Assembly (NCBI GenBank): GCA_030374765.1
Contig: JARGXX010000129.1
Coordinates: 1,167,956 to 1,231,955, forward strand
Reading direction: 5' to 3'
Length of the DNA: 64,000 bases
Source of the DNA: Agarophyton chilense
Lineage: Eukaryota; Rhodophyta; Florideophyceae; Gracilariales; Gracilariaceae
The notes below the pieces were generated by a model. The model saw only the letters and a list, made by a program, of their open reading frames with translations. It searched no databases and was not told the DNA's origin. The position numbers and the translations under genes are program-made. Within the stretch, counting starts at the first letter, position 1, and each line of letters begins with the position of its first letter. Below are positions 21,927 through 33,705 of this stretch, piece by piece.

Positions 21927-22627
21927 TTAGAAGGTATGTTAGTTAAGTCTCTACATTTGTACCGTAGTGGACGGATAGACGTGCAAGTCTGGGGTTACAC
22001 AAATGATACGTGTATGGACCAGGATTGGTTTGCACTACTATAGTCTACACGTGTAGTTCACTGCCTAAAATAGACTTTAGCGATGGCTTCACCGCCATGG
22101 CTACCACCAACTAAATGGCAACCGAGTTCTTGGCTCTAGATTATGTTGCCTACGCGAGTCTACATCTCTTAACGGGAGGAACCGCGACCGGTTTGGCTAA
22201 TCTATCCTCTAGGGAAGCTCAGGCGTCACTGTAACCTTGTTTGTGGTGTGTTTTTTTCTTTTGTTAGTTTTTCAGTGTTTAGGACAGTACAACGCCCCTG
22301 TATAGGGTTGTTTTTGCCTGCCATGGTTTCGCTTATCCAGTTTGGATACCCCTTTTGTAGGTCTGTACGCTTATTCGTGCGTCCCATTTTGCCCTACATT
22401 TTCGTCCTACATTTTTCTGTTGTCCACGGAATTCTCTTGTCTTTGGATCCCCCTTTTATTTTTATCCTTCTTTTGGGTTCATCACCTTCGTAGGTATTTC
22501 CTGAAGCACTGTGGTCTTACACTCACGCATCGGTGGCACTAAGGCTCGTTCACTGAGTTAGCCCTCTTCGCGAGAGCGAGACTCGAACATCCGAGAGGTA
22601 TTTCCCCATCTGGGAATGCCCTACATC

Positions 22628-22646
22628 TGGTCTCCCGACTTAGAAG
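22628..22646 (+). promoter_or_regulatory. Primer-binding site of gypsy-3
   Basis: TGGTCTCCCGACTTAGAAG two bases after the LTR. It is identical to the site of gypsy-2 at 50162-50180. The complement ends in CGGGAGACCA, a tRNA 3' end with CCA. Confidence 0.7.
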
Positions 22647-22786
22647 GGAAGAAACTGACAGGTATTGCAGATTTGAATATTGGATCCCGTTTGCTACGGG
22701 TATTAATTGCTTCTTTGCTATCGCTTTTCGAGGCTTTCGGTTTGGTTTAATTGGTATTCCGAAGTGGTCGGTTCACTGTGTACATC

Positions 22787-24514
22787 ATGTCACAGCCTAC
22801 CCACACGTCGAGGAAGGGCTTCATACGAGCGGAAAGGGGTACAGCACGTTCTGAACCACTCTCGCGGATGTCCGCCCCGGAGGAATTAATTGCTGATGAA
22901 ACTGATATTGAAGGTCGTGGAGCGCCCTCAGCCGCTCCTGAACCTGAATTGGTGGCCTCTGCGGTACCAAAACTAATTGTTGAAACACCATCAGCGGTAA
23001 ACCGAATCATTGAGTAGACTGAGTACCAAAACTTGGACTCGCGTTTGCACATTGCTAATATCGCTCATATTTCTCTGTTACAAGAGGTTCCCGAACGTCG
23101 TCGTATTGCGGATGACGCCCATGTTCGGGATGTTTCAGGAGAAATTCGAGTCCTTCGAAGAGATGGTATCTGCATTTTGGAATGTCTGGGTGTTCCAGGA
23201 ACTTTTAAAAAGGAATAAGCAGACCACGTTGATGTCGTCCGCGCCAACACACAATGACTCCAAGGTCGTTTGGACACGCTTGTAGCGACAAACCGATTGG
23301 ATAAAGAAGTTGCCGCCAAGGCGGATGAAATTTCCATGTCAGTTCATTCGATTGGATTCGAGAAGAAACGAAGTGGTCGTCATTCCAAAAAAGAGGTACA
23401 TTGCACTTCGGGTTCGTCTAGTTCAGATTCTAACCGCCACTCTGCCGAATCATCCTCTGACTCCTTAGAAGAAGATAATCACCACCGAAATTCTCGAGTG
23501 ACACATTCGAAGTCTACTCGCAATGCTCAAGGAGTTATTCGCTCCCGCGAGAAGGGTCGCCGTCACCTTGGATTGAAGGAGCTGAAGTCGACGAATCCGT
23601 TATAACGGAAGCTACTTTCGTACCGTTACTATCGGCTGGACGATTCCTCCTCGAGTCACACACCCCAGGGCACTGGAAAATTCAAAGACTGTATCAAAAG
23701 AATGGGTCTGAAACTGCTTTCGCAGGAATTCAATGGTGAAGATTCTATTCTAATACTTGACTTTCTTGCAAGATTCGTTCAGGAAGCTGACATCCTCCAA
23801 ATGAACGAGGCGCAAGTTTACATTTCTCTACCGTATTTCCTTAAAGGAATGGCTGAAGATCAGTACAATTTAGTTCGAGGATCCTCAAGAGTCTTGGAAA
23901 GAGGAGTTACTTGTTGGCTCGAAGCCGTTCAATACCTTTTGAGGTCATACGCCACTGGTACGGCGATTCAGGATGCAATCCTCGCTCTGCGCGATACGAA
24001 ACAGAAGCCTGGTGAAACTGAAATGGTCTGTTCAACTCGTTTGGATAAGGCGTTTCACCGGTGTGGTAACGGTTATTCTGCGTCCAAGCGGTTTAAAATG
24101 TTTGTTGATGGACTTGATCTGCCATAAGAGCGCTTGTTGCACGACGCCGTGAAGAAAAACGGAGGATTTCCTACTTGGAACTGGTACAGTTGGCCCAAGC
24201 TAAGGGAGATTCACTCCGTGCCCGACAATCTACTGGACGTCGTCCGTCAAATGTACTTCACGCCGAAGTGTCTTCACCGTCTCTTTCACTCTTAAACAGA
24301 GAACACGTTGCAACGGACCACGATAACGTCCACTTCATTGGGAATGATGATTATTCGATGGCCGCTATGGACTTGCCGTCTACTTCTGTTGAAACCTCTG
24401 AAGGAAATTCAGTCTTCTATGTTGGCACAAGAGTCACCGCAGCTCAACTCGCTCCTGTGACAAACTGTAACGAAATGACGGGTGGATCAGCGTACGGGTC
24501 TCGGCCGGTAGTAG
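22787..24514 (+). pseudogene. gypsy-3 gag, truncated by gypsy-4
   Basis: ATG at 22787. One frame with stops TAG 23015-23017, TAA 23216-23218, a TGA near 23256 and TAA 23603-23605; then a one-base loss near 24120 moves the frame and it continues to 24514. It shows a Ser/Asp-rich linker, a basic block (SREKGRRHLG) and the retrotransposon gag core (PILVLDFLHRF-like, here SILILDFLARFVQEAD; FHRCGN; VQLAQAKGD). It aligns along its length with gypsy-2 gag. The stop after NPL (23603) coincides with a stop in gypsy-2. The zinc knuckle is lost with the truncated end. Confidence 0.8.
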
Positions 24515-25077
24515 TGTAGTATAGTGAATCCGAGCGGGTTGTCAGGTAAGAAGGGCGTGGTCAGGACTGAGTGCAAGTGGCCTGGTCGCACACGTGTGCG
24601 AAGATGGCACACCGGACGGAAATGTACAGTAGGTTAACACGTAGCATTGTTGTAGGTAGTTGGCGTCCCCCACCCCGTCATATTTCCGCCCCGTGGGTGC
24701 AGGAGCCACCACGGACTGTAATGCGGGTTGCAGCTCGGAGGTGCACACTACTTATGCACCTCCGCTCCCCACCACCCTCCAAACAGTAAAGGGTAAGCAC
24801 CACCGTCCTAGTGTAAGTATCGTTTCTAAAGCAGACCTGAAGCGTTACTCCGCACGGGATATCTACAGGTTTACAAGCCGTTCGGACTCTTCGCGCGTAC
24901 TTCGATCGCGCCTGACGTTCCCAACCGCCTAGTCTCCCTACGACCGCCCGGTGCTGGCGCTCGTCTCCACGCGTCACCGTTCCCCGACCGGCCTCGTGTG
25001 ACACGCACGCCCCGCTTACGGACTCCGCACGGATCGCGCCTCTAGGAAACTTACACGCCTTTCGGCGCTATCTCACA
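24515..25077 (+). repeat. 5' LTR of gypsy-4
   Basis: Inferred from TGTAGTATAG at 24515 to CTCACA at 25077, immediately before a primer-binding site. It is more compact (~563 bases) than the other LTRs and not visibly similar to them. The left edge is set only by the loss of gag-3 homology and a TG, so it may be off by some bases. Confidence 0.5.
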
Positions 25078-25078
25078 T

Positions 25079-25097
25079 TGGTCTACCGACATAGAAG
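25079..25097 (+). promoter_or_regulatory. Primer-binding site of gypsy-4
   Basis: TGGTCTACCGACATAGAAG, the gypsy-2/3 site with two changes, one base after the LTR. Confidence 0.6.
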
Positions 25098-25151
25098 TGG
25101 GATTCGTGTTTACCGAACGGGTTAGATCAGATCTGGGAAAGGAGTCACGCG

Positions 25152-27455
25152 ATGCAGTCCCGTGACGCAAACGTGGATTCGACCGCACGGGTTGATGTCG
25201 AAAAAGAATTGGCTCCGTCCGGCGAGCCACCCCTGCAGACCGCTTCGGGCACCGCTTCGGTTGGCCGCCGCAGCACCCGCAGCACTGCACCTACCCTGGA
25301 ATTCCCCCTTGGGAACCCCGAGGTTCTCGTCCGAAAATCCTCGAGGCCCCCTGGGCCCTCCGCTTCCTCGTCCGCACGGTACGAAAGCCCCCCAGTGAGT
25401 TCGGCCGCTGCAGGGGCTGCCCAGCAGTCCCCCGCTCCAATCGGACAGGACCCTCCGAATAGCCCTCCGCGGACGCTTGCAGAACTGTGGAAGGAACTTG
25501 AACCGTATTGGCACTATAAGGTCAAGACCGAGATCGAGTCCCGTGTTCCCGTTGGGGTTGAGCGTTATCTGCACGAGCGCCTACCGGAGTTGCTCTCCGA
25601 AATCATCTCCCCGATGGTGCGCGAGACCGTCGAAGAGGTGCTGCAGCAGTTGACACCGATCGGGTTTGGAAAAGGAAATAAGGAAGACCGATCGGCAGTT
25701 TACACGGCAACGGCGACGTTGCCACCCCTCCCAAAGTTTTCAATGGGCTGCCCGGACGTAGCCCCAGACCACGAACCCGAACGGATCCTGGAACCACATG
25801 AAAGGGGACAGCAGAGTGCCCCCATGGTCCCAGCCCGTCCGGTTAATTCACGCCGAGATGATCCGAACGGAGATTCAGACGACTCTTCCTCTGATGACGT
25901 GGGAAGAGGCCGCCGCAAGAAGAGCGGTAGGGCTGATTCCAACTCCGATTCGTATCGCCACCGTCGCGCGCGGAAGAGCTGTCGTCGTAGACAGAAACGA
26001 CGCTCCTCCGATTCGGACACTGATTCTGACCGCTCGGATAGTTCGGATGCCGTTTCCTGGACTGACAGTGACTCTGATTCAAACCGTTCTGATCGCAGAA
26101 GACGCTCCGACCGGTATCGTTCCCGTTCGGAGAAATCTGCACCCAGGCGCATCAAGCCGCTGAACGAACTGTTCACCAAGGTGGTGGACTACCGTACGTA
26201 CCGGCTCAACGACCGTAGTCGTAAGTACAACTCGAAGGTAGCGCGGGGAATCGCGCGCTACCAAAAGAAGTTGAATGTTCAGATGAAGGGGCATTCCTCC
26301 TCTGGAGCTGAAGCTATTTCAGTTCTGAACTTCTTGCAGCGGTTTAAAACCGCCTGCAACCACAACGGACTGTCCGAGGGAGCAGCACTCTGGTGCTTCC
26401 AATTCTACCTGACCGGACCGGCTCACGCGTTGATCCAGTCTCGCCTCTTGGGAGAAACGGGCGCCGTTGACGTGCGGCGCAGCGAAATGCTCCGTACGTA
26501 CTCGGAAGTCGTCAACTTTCTGTTGACTACGTACGCCACGGATGAATTCATTGCCGACGCCTACTCGGAGGTTATTTTGTACCACCAGTCCTCGGGAATG
26601 TCCGAAACGGAATACTCTCAGAAACTGTGGACGAAGGCCCTCCGCTGCGGCAATGTCTTTTCCGACCGGAGGTTGAAGTCTATCTTCGTAGAGGGGTTGC
26701 TTCCCGCAATACGGGCGAAGGTGAGAAATCATCTCTCGTCTCATCCCCACATCGGATACGACGCACTCGCCCGATACGCCGAGACCTACGGGGATACCCA
26801 CCGCTCGGCTAGACGCCAGTCCATCCGGACCGAGACACCGCCCGGCACGAAGCTGATCACTCCCCGGAGTTCCGCACGGAAAAATCTGAGCGTGGGGACC
26901 CCAACGGAGTCCTTTGACACCGACTCGGAAGATGGCGAAGCCATTCTCGCCTTTGGACGTGGAAGCTCCACCCCGTCGGTCCCGACAACACCGTCGTCGT
27001 CGACCTTTTCCAACTCGGGCACATACCGCACGGAACAAGCTATGACCCCAGGTACCGGCCAGACGCCTTCGGTTAGTACGGCACCGCCCTGTCAGTTAGA
27101 GAGTCGCCCGTGCCGGATCAGTCTCTCGCGAGAGCCCAACAGCTGTCAAATGGTACCTCCGGGCGTCCGGGAAGACTTACTGGCCGCACGGGAGAGAAAC
27201 TACCAACTCCGTCGTGAAGAGGGATACTACACCCGTGATGGTACTAATGGCTCCGCTCGGGTCTCTACTGGAGTACGCTCGGGCAACCCTGCACGGGCTA
27301 CCCCATTCCGCACTAGCTCACCCCGGCCGGTTATGCTCATACAGAAAGAGCCCCCGCGAGCTAGATTGCCGTGCGCCGCCCAAGTGCCGACCAATCAGAA
27401 TACGTTACGGCACCTCCGACCCTCAGGCTCCAAAACAGCATATATGGTGCACTGA
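25152..27455 (+). CDS. gypsy-4 gag with Arg/Ser-rich domain
   Basis: 767 residues from ATG 25152, uninterrupted. Layout: Pro/Ala/Ser-rich N-terminus (1-110); a helical segment (LAELWKELEPYW ... VEEVLQQL, ~115-175); a long Ser-Asp/Arg-Ser-rich stretch (~240-345) resembling SR splicing-factor domains; then the gag/capsid core (~380-560: VLNFLQRFKTACNHNG, GPAHALIQSRL, FVEGLLPAIRAKVR). A Ser/Thr/Pro tail follows. No CCHC knuckle is visible before the stop, so the C-terminus is probably truncated. It is the only gag in the window without nonsense codons. It is related to gag-2 and gag-3 at fold level. Confidence 0.78.
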   Translation: MQSRDANVDSTARVDVEKELAPSGEPPLQTASGTASVGRRSTRSTAPTLEFPLGNPEVLVRKSSRPPGPSASSSARYESPPVSSAAAGAAQQSPAPIGQDPPNSPPRTLAELWKELEPYWHYKVKTEIESRVPVGVERYLHERLPELLSEIISPMVRETVEEVLQQLTPIGFGKGNKEDRSAVYTATATLPPLPKFSMGCPDVAPDHEPERILEPHERGQQSAPMVPARPVNSRRDDPNGDSDDSSSDDVGRGRRKKSGRADSNSDSYRHRRARKSCRRRQKRRSSDSDTDSDRSDSSDAVSWTDSDSDSNRSDRRRRSDRYRSRSEKSAPRRIKPLNELFTKVVDYRTYRLNDRSRKYNSKVARGIARYQKKLNVQMKGHSSSGAEAISVLNFLQRFKTACNHNGLSEGAALWCFQFYLTGPAHALIQSRLLGETGAVDVRRSEMLRTYSEVVNFLLTTYATDEFIADAYSEVILYHQSSGMSETEYSQKLWTKALRCGNVFSDRRLKSIFVEGLLPAIRAKVRNHLSSHPHIGYDALARYAETYGDTHRSARRQSIRTETPPGTKLITPRSSARKNLSVGTPTESFDTDSEDGEAILAFGRGSSTPSVPTTPSSSTFSNSGTYRTEQAMTPGTGQTPSVSTAPPCQLESRPCRISLSREPNSCQMVPPGVREDLLAARERNYQLRREEGYYTRDGTNGSARVSTGVRSGNPARATPFRTSSPRPVMLIQKEPPRARLPCAAQVPTNQNTLRHLRPSGSKTAYMVH

Positions 27456-28110
27456 TGATGATGAACCGGGTCAGTCAGACAACTCGGATCTTGACCCTAA
27501 CCACAAAAAAACCTCCAAATTTCAGGCATGGGCCACAGCACTCTATATGACAAGACACTGAGTGCTGTGACTGCCCTGAGACCTAGGCAAGGCCGAGCTC
27601 GTGTGCAGGCAGCCATCGTAGTAACCCACTGAGTATGAGTACCACAGATCTGGGAAAAGTCAGGTGCTGCGTGGTACACTGATCGTTTGACGGCGATTCA
27701 AAAATTCATGAGGGTTTCCCAGACCTTATACCAGCAGACCTTTCTGTGCAGGGTCTGGGGCGGCCGCCGTGTCGTACCTCTGGGGGCTGGAAAGCGCTTG
27801 CTCCACTGCGTGTCAGGGAGTATTTCCGTGAGTAATAGCAAACCCATCCCAACAACCGGACGCGGGTTAAACGGCATACGGCTTGAAAACCGGCTGGGCA
27901 CACTTCGTCCGTCACTTTTCAACAGAGGTGTGTCAAGAGTCCCTGTGCTGCGCATGAGTTGCATTGGGTAATATAAGTCTTGCAGCTTTTTTTTTAACTA
28001 AGACAGCTGCATGCAAGCAGCCCCGGTGGGTGCAAAGCAACAAACTGCAACCAAAGATCAAACATTTTTCTTCACACACGGTTTAGTTGTGTTTGTTTTT
28101 TATATTACAG
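27456..28110. other. No supported gene; junction of gypsy-4 and Helitron
   Basis: The gag-4 homology stops and no pol motif appears. TTTTTTATATTACAG ending at 28110 looks like a 3' splice site just before the first Helitron-frame codons, but this is only a motif match. The Helitron 5' end (TC next to A) could not be fixed. Confidence 0.4.
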
Positions 28111-31100
28111 AAACTTTGTCGTAGATTCGAAGAGCTAGCACAAGCTCAAAATAAAATGAATAAAGAAGAAGAAGAGAGACAAAACTATGGAGGCGTGAGA
28201 TGGAGACGAAGAAGAAGAGGTTCTGGAGAAAACAGAGGCGCGACAATCGCATGAGTGGAAGGACCCGAAAGAGTAACGGTTACTGTCGAAGATGCTCCAG
28301 ATGAAGTACAAGTAAACGAAACTGGTCAGCATGTGCAAGATCCAGTCGTCGTCGCGGATTTGAACGAAGATGAAATCATTACAGCTCCAATCATCAGTGG
28401 ATCACTTCCAAGTACCACGAGAACCACTGAAAACCATCCTCGGGCTACTGTCGAAGAAGAGATGCCTGCTCCAATGAAAGTTGAAGAAGATGAAATCACT
28501 CCAGCTCCCGCACCATCCGCTGAGTCAGAGCTTCAGCAGGTTCCTACTTTTGCTATTCATTCAGAAGAACAACAATCGCTCCAAGAGCTTGATTCGACCG
28601 TCATGCTGTTTGCCGGACGTCCAGATCGTGGATTGTATCGCGTTTACTACGCATGGGATTCCGATGCTGCTCAAGCATGGATTGATCCAGCCACTCGTGC
28701 AAAAATCCTGAGTTTGAGACGTTGTCCACCGTAGGAACCCGCAGATGCAGAAGATGCGGTGAGTTTTCACACACCTATGGTTCGTGTCCGTACGAAGACT
28801 GGACGTTACGAATTCATAGTTGCAAGTGCTGTGGGTGTGTTCTTTTAGGAAAAGAGGTACATGGAGTCTGTTGTGGCATGAAACGAAATTCAGGATGGGG
28901 GGTCACATTTCGTAGACGCCATACTAATACTAATGAAGAAATACGAAGCATATACCGTTCAAGAGCATTCCACTCGGACTCCTTAAACTTGAATACGCTT
29001 TTTGACACCACTCAAGCGCGTTTATGGACATGTCCTATGTCACAGGATGTGGCCCTTCGTTTCTCAGACTAGAAGGAACTGCATCACTCGCTCTCCCGGC
29101 ACACAGACAGAGCAGCACGCGGTATAGTTTTCTTTTGGGCGCAGGGCCTCCTTCTCTGGATCCTGGTCACTATACACGAGCAAACCTGCGAGCGTTTATC
29201 CAAGACATCAACGTGAAACACATGGTTCCGAGACTTTACGAGGTGATTCAGCCCAAACCTGATGTGGTGCGAGAGCGGTATCGAGCGATGCTGACAACGG
29301 AGCAAATGCAGGCACAAGAAGAAAATACGGTTGACGTAAGCTCGCAAGCTGCGAACGAGGGAGTGATAGTGCGCGGATATGAGGGCACCAGAACTGCAAC
29401 AGTGTCTGGTGACAACGTAGGTGCAGGTCCGAAGTCCGAAGATGCTCCTGGAGCTGGACCATCTATGATGAGAACCTTCGTAGTCGATCCAGGCGGTCTG
29501 TACCATGTCGAGGCCCAGGTGCCTCAGTTGACTGAGGGCACAGTTACGGAAGAACACGCAGCTATCACAGGCGACACGGAGCAAGCAGGGGCTGCAGTAA
29601 ACTCAAACAGCAACCCCCGAGTGCGGTATAAATTTCTGAAACCGTCTTCTATGCTAGCAGAGAGAGGTACATTTCCCCTTCTGTACCCGTATGGCGACAA
29701 GCATAAACCGTTTGACCTGCATTTGTATCTGCAAGCACGAAATGGTACGCAAGAAAGCTTAGGGCTCGGTTTCGATCAGTGGAATCTTCAGAAGCTTACT
29801 TGGGCACAAAATGCAAAGCGTCGACTGTATTCAGATAACTTTTTGCTTAATAGTGGTCCATTAATGCAAATGTGGTTGCTTCGCACACAAACAAACATTT
29901 TGAAGACATGCGACTTCAATACCTAGAACGGCAGCAGCAAGCACGCCTAGTTCAAGAGACGGAAATCGTTCAAGCGCAAAATCAATCGACTGGCGGAATG
30001 ACTGACGCGCAATTCAGGCTTATGGGACGCATTTTGCTTCCTGATGACTCAGTGAACTCTTCTAAGTACTGGAAAAGTAAACGAGAGGATGTACAAGCGA
30101 TTGTGGCAAGAAAAGGACCCCCTTCGCTATTCATCACCGTCACAATGAACGTATGGCGAGCGGATGTGAAGCGTATAGGCATGGATACGACTCATCGGAG
30201 TGCTATCACAGCACCAGCTAATCGTCCACGCCCGTTTGACCGCCCGGACTTGATTGCCAGAGTTTACAACCAGTACATCAACGATATTGTGAAAGACCTC
30301 GAAAAGAATTCAGAACAGTTATTTGGGTCCTAGTGCTTGGGACTTGCAGCAAAGCTGGAGTTTCAAGAACGAAACGTAGCGCACCATCACATCCTGCTAT
30401 GGTTAGAAGGAGGTGTACTAGAAGACGTAGATGCCATTGACAGTCTGATTCGAGCCGAAGTACCAAGTCCAGGGGAAAATGACGAACTGCGCGCCCTCGT
30501 TTTATCTATGCGCCGCCACCGCCACTCTTCATATTGTCGTAATCTTGCAGGTCGTTGCCGATTTGGGTACGATAGCACAATGATTGTACAAGAAACATAC
30601 ATCGAAGAAGGAACAAACCGTGTTGTTTACCGAAGAAGAAATGAAGAAGATCTCAAAATCGTGCCATACAATCCTACACTCACTAAGAAGTACCGCTCAC
30701 ACATCAATGTAGAGCGCACGCAGGGTGGAGGAGCGGTAGCGTACCTCATGAAGTATGCTTTTAAGCAGCCCAAAGCACAAGAAGTTGCTCTGAATGTTAG
30801 CAACCAGAATGAATCGGGTACAGATACCCAACAACCAGCTGTGGTGCAGAATGAAATCCGTTCCTACATGCGGGCACGTGTGGTGGGTGACGTGAATGCT
30901 GCTTGGCGAATCTTTGGGTTTCGTCACGTCTCCATTCTGCCCACTGTGGAGCGACTTGCAATATATTTGGAGGGAGAGAGAACTTTTGTTCTTCGCAGCC
31001 CTAATGACATTCACACGGCTTCACAGCCATCAACACTGGAACGGTACTTTCAGAGACCTGAGACATATGCCAGTCTTGATTACCTCTCCTACTATGAAAA

Positions 31101-33274
31101 GGTGCGCCTGTATCGAACCCTCCCAACTAGTGTACTCAATCAGTTTGATGGAGACAGTACTCAAGTGCCGAGAGACGATTGTGATCCGTCGATGTATGTC
31201 GTGGAGAGGTCAGAAGAGAATCAGTGCGTCGCCAGAATTCGAGCCGTCGTTCCTGCCGAAATAGAGCTTTTTCACTGCGTTTATTACTTATGAATCGCGC
31301 CTCAAGTTCTTACGAAGATGCGAGGACCATTGACGGACAGCAGCTTTCCACATTTCGGGAAGCAGCGATCGCAAGCGGGCTGCTCCGTGACGGTACCGAG
31401 TTTGCCATTGCGTTTGAAGAGGCAGTTCAAATATACAGCACTTCATCTGAACTGCGGCGGTTGGTAGTTACGCCGTATCAGCAAGGCGCAGATGCAGAGA
31501 AAATGGTTGTTGATCACTGGGAGGCGCTGTGCAGCGATATTCACGCCGGGGATGAACAACAGCGAAAGCTGGAAATGTATCGACGAATTATTAGCATATC
31601 TGACAACCATGGAGGTCGTTTGCTCCGTGAGCATAGCTTCTTTGTTCAATATATCCAGCAAAATGAGGAACAAACTGAGACTGATCGTGCAGTAGTCACT
31701 CGCCAATTAAGAGTGGTGCGAAATGCAAGCACACTGCAATCCAGGTATAATACATTGAAACCAACACAAAAACACGTTCTGGATACGATTGTGAATGCTT
31801 TAGAACTCCGACAGCAATCCGATCAAGATCGTCTGACCACTCCTGGAAACGTTTTCTTTATACAAGGATCTGCAGGCACTGGAAAGACGTATATGTTGAA
31901 TTTGTTGCGGGATATATGTGAATCAAAAGGAATGCTAGTTGAATTGAATTGACAGCTACAACGGGAATCGCTGCATCCCTTTACGAGGGAGGTCGCACAT
32001 TGCACATTCTGCTTGGTTTGGGTGTGGGAGATAAAGACAGTACTACTACACAACTTTCACTGTTGTCCAAGTACGGTCCTCGGTCTCAACGAGCGGAACT
32101 TTTGCGCCATCTACAGCTACTCGTACTTGACGAGGTTTCGATGCTCTCCAGAAGGTTGTTTGAGCTCATGGACGTGCTACTCAAAGACTTGCGAAGTTCT
32201 CAAACACAAACGCAACCGCCATGTTTCGGTGGACTGTCTATAGTGTTCGCCGGCGACTACTCACAGCTGCTTCATGTTGTGCCTCAGTCGTACATGGAGC
32301 CTGAGGCGGGTGCGAACTTTCGAAGAGTGTATACAAACATTTTGAACGAGCTGCCATGGAAAAGCAATCTCTGGACAGATTCCTCTGTGCAAGTTCTTTA
32401 TCTCACAGAACAAGTTCGCCAAGAAGATGATCCGGGGTTTGCGGCTTTTTTGCGTGCCGTTGCGCGCAACACCATCTCGAGTACTATACCACCTCCACTG
32501 CAGTCTACTGGAGTGATGCAAACCGCATATACGTTTGTGTATAAGTGGGTCACGACGCGGCGCAAAGAAGATGTAGATCTCAGCAAAATGATAATTGCAT
32601 CCACAAATCATTTGGTGGATGAACACAATACTGCTGCCCTGAATCTTTTTCCGGGTGAGCAAATCACTTTGCAATCCGCAACTACAGTACAGCCACTTCG
32701 AGCGCAGACTGCCGAGTCGGATATTTCGGACACTATTGTGCCTGAGTTTGCCTATGAATATGCTCCTACTGGTATCCCTCCACACAACCTGTGCCTCAAA
32801 ATTGGTGTTCCTGTGATGGTTATTCGAAACGTTCTGCATCCAGTGTTGGTAAATGGAAAAATGTTTGTCGTAGTTCGTGTGGATCAGTTTACGATGCATG
32901 TGGCAAGGTTCAACGAAAACGGTCAAGTAATCGAGTCACAAGTGCTGCATCGCATTGATTTTGAGTTTTCCTTTGCAGAAATTCCTATGATTCGAAGACA
33001 GTTCCCCATTCGACTTGCATTTGCAGCAACAGTTCACAAAGGACAGGGCAAAACTCTGAACGGTTTAGTTGTTGATGTGCGATCAAATTTCTTCTGTGCA
33101 GGTCAGCTGTATGTGGCGCTGTCACGAGTGCGAAGGAACGAGCATTTGTTGTTACTGCACGACTCTAGCCTTACGCCTGACAATCCACAGACGATACATC
33201 CGAAGCCAGTTCCACTAATCAATCCAGTGCTTCCTGAGGCTATAGAGTTTTGCAATCCTCACCCCACTACGTAG
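28111..33274 (+). pseudogene. Helitron Rep/helicase, decayed
   Basis: The remains of one Rep-helicase protein lie in consecutive frames. An acidic N-terminus (28111-28734) is followed by a Cys-rich part (CRRCGEFSHTYG, CCGCVLLGKEVHGVCCG; 28722-29072) and the Helitron-like N domain (29024-29926). The Rep HUH nuclease is at 29872-31293, with VAHHHILLWL and the tyrosine motif AVAYLMKYAF. A Pif1-family helicase is at 31224-33274, with Walker A GSAGTGKT, Walker B LVLDEVSML and the C-terminal HKGQGKTLN ... GQLYVALSRV. Breaks seen: TGA near 28252, TAG at 30331-30333, a one-base loss in a T run near 31270 and a 5-base tandem duplication (TTGAA) at 31939-31952. Rolling-circle transposition needs both activities in one protein, so this copy is dead. 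Confidence 0.9.
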
Positions 33275-33465
33275 ATATGCATCAGTGCTCAAACACTCAG
33301 CCAAAAAAATGTTATGCTTTTCTATTTGTTTGCGTGTAAACCTGTTTTGATCTTCATACTTTTTCCCATTCCGGATTAGAAACGCACGGAGCCATAAAAA
33401 GCCAAATCACCAAGATATTTTGAAACCAATGCATTCTCGTGCTACAAAGAGATATCCGGCGCCAC

Positions 33466-33705
33466 TGTGCGTGCCGCGGCCGCTGCTAAGGCGCGCAGCG
33501 CCGTTAGCGGCCGTTAAGTTGCAAAGTCCGTCACTTGAAATCTATACTGCAAGTTACAGTATTGGCGGCAGTTCAAGCGGAAATATGTGCGTGCCGCGGC
33601 CGCTGCTAAGGCGTGCAGCGCCGCTAGCGGCCGTCAAGTTGCTAAGTCCGTGCCTGTACGTCGACACTGCAAGTTACAGTTTCGGAGGCAGTTTGAACGG
33701 CATTA
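33466..33705. repeat. Two tandem 120-base GC-rich units downstream of the Helitron
   Basis: The block starting TGTGCGTGCCGCGGCCGC at 33466 recurs at 33586 with period 120 and a few substitutions. Each copy holds CGCGGCCGC and GGCGCGCAGCGCC-type inverted repeats able to form hairpins. A related GC palindrome (GCGGCCGAAGGCCGC) is at 34036-34050. These may be Helitron 3'-end hairpins, but no clean CTRR end followed by T was fixed. Confidence 0.7.

Larger units (their letters stand above)
18223..22625 (+). repeat. 5' LTR of gypsy-3, interrupted
   Basis: Starts TGTTGAGCAACGC, like the other family LTRs, and ends GCCCTACA at 22625, like GTCCTACA of gypsy-2. Removing the Harbinger element and one TTA leaves about 816 bases, close to the 865-base LTRs of gypsy-2. 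The family motif CCCCTGTATAGGGTTG is near 22300. Confidence 0.75.
18223..24514 (+). mobile_element. Ty3/gypsy element (gypsy-3), split and 3'-truncated
   Basis: Parts in order: start of the 5' LTR at 18223-18342, a PIF/Harbinger insertion, rest of the LTR at 21930-22625, primer-binding site at 22628 and gag from 22787 to 24514. There it is cut by the LTR of gypsy-4. pol and the 3' LTR are not seen in the window. The gag is clearly homologous to gypsy-2 gag but strongly diverged in DNA. Confidence 0.8.
24515..27455 (+). mobile_element. gypsy-4: 5' LTR and gag only
   Basis: A 5' LTR, a primer-binding site and an intact gag frame, with no pol and no 3' LTR recognised. It interrupts gypsy-3 gag at about 24514, so it is the younger of the two. 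The 3' side was lost before the Helitron region begins. Confidence 0.65.
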
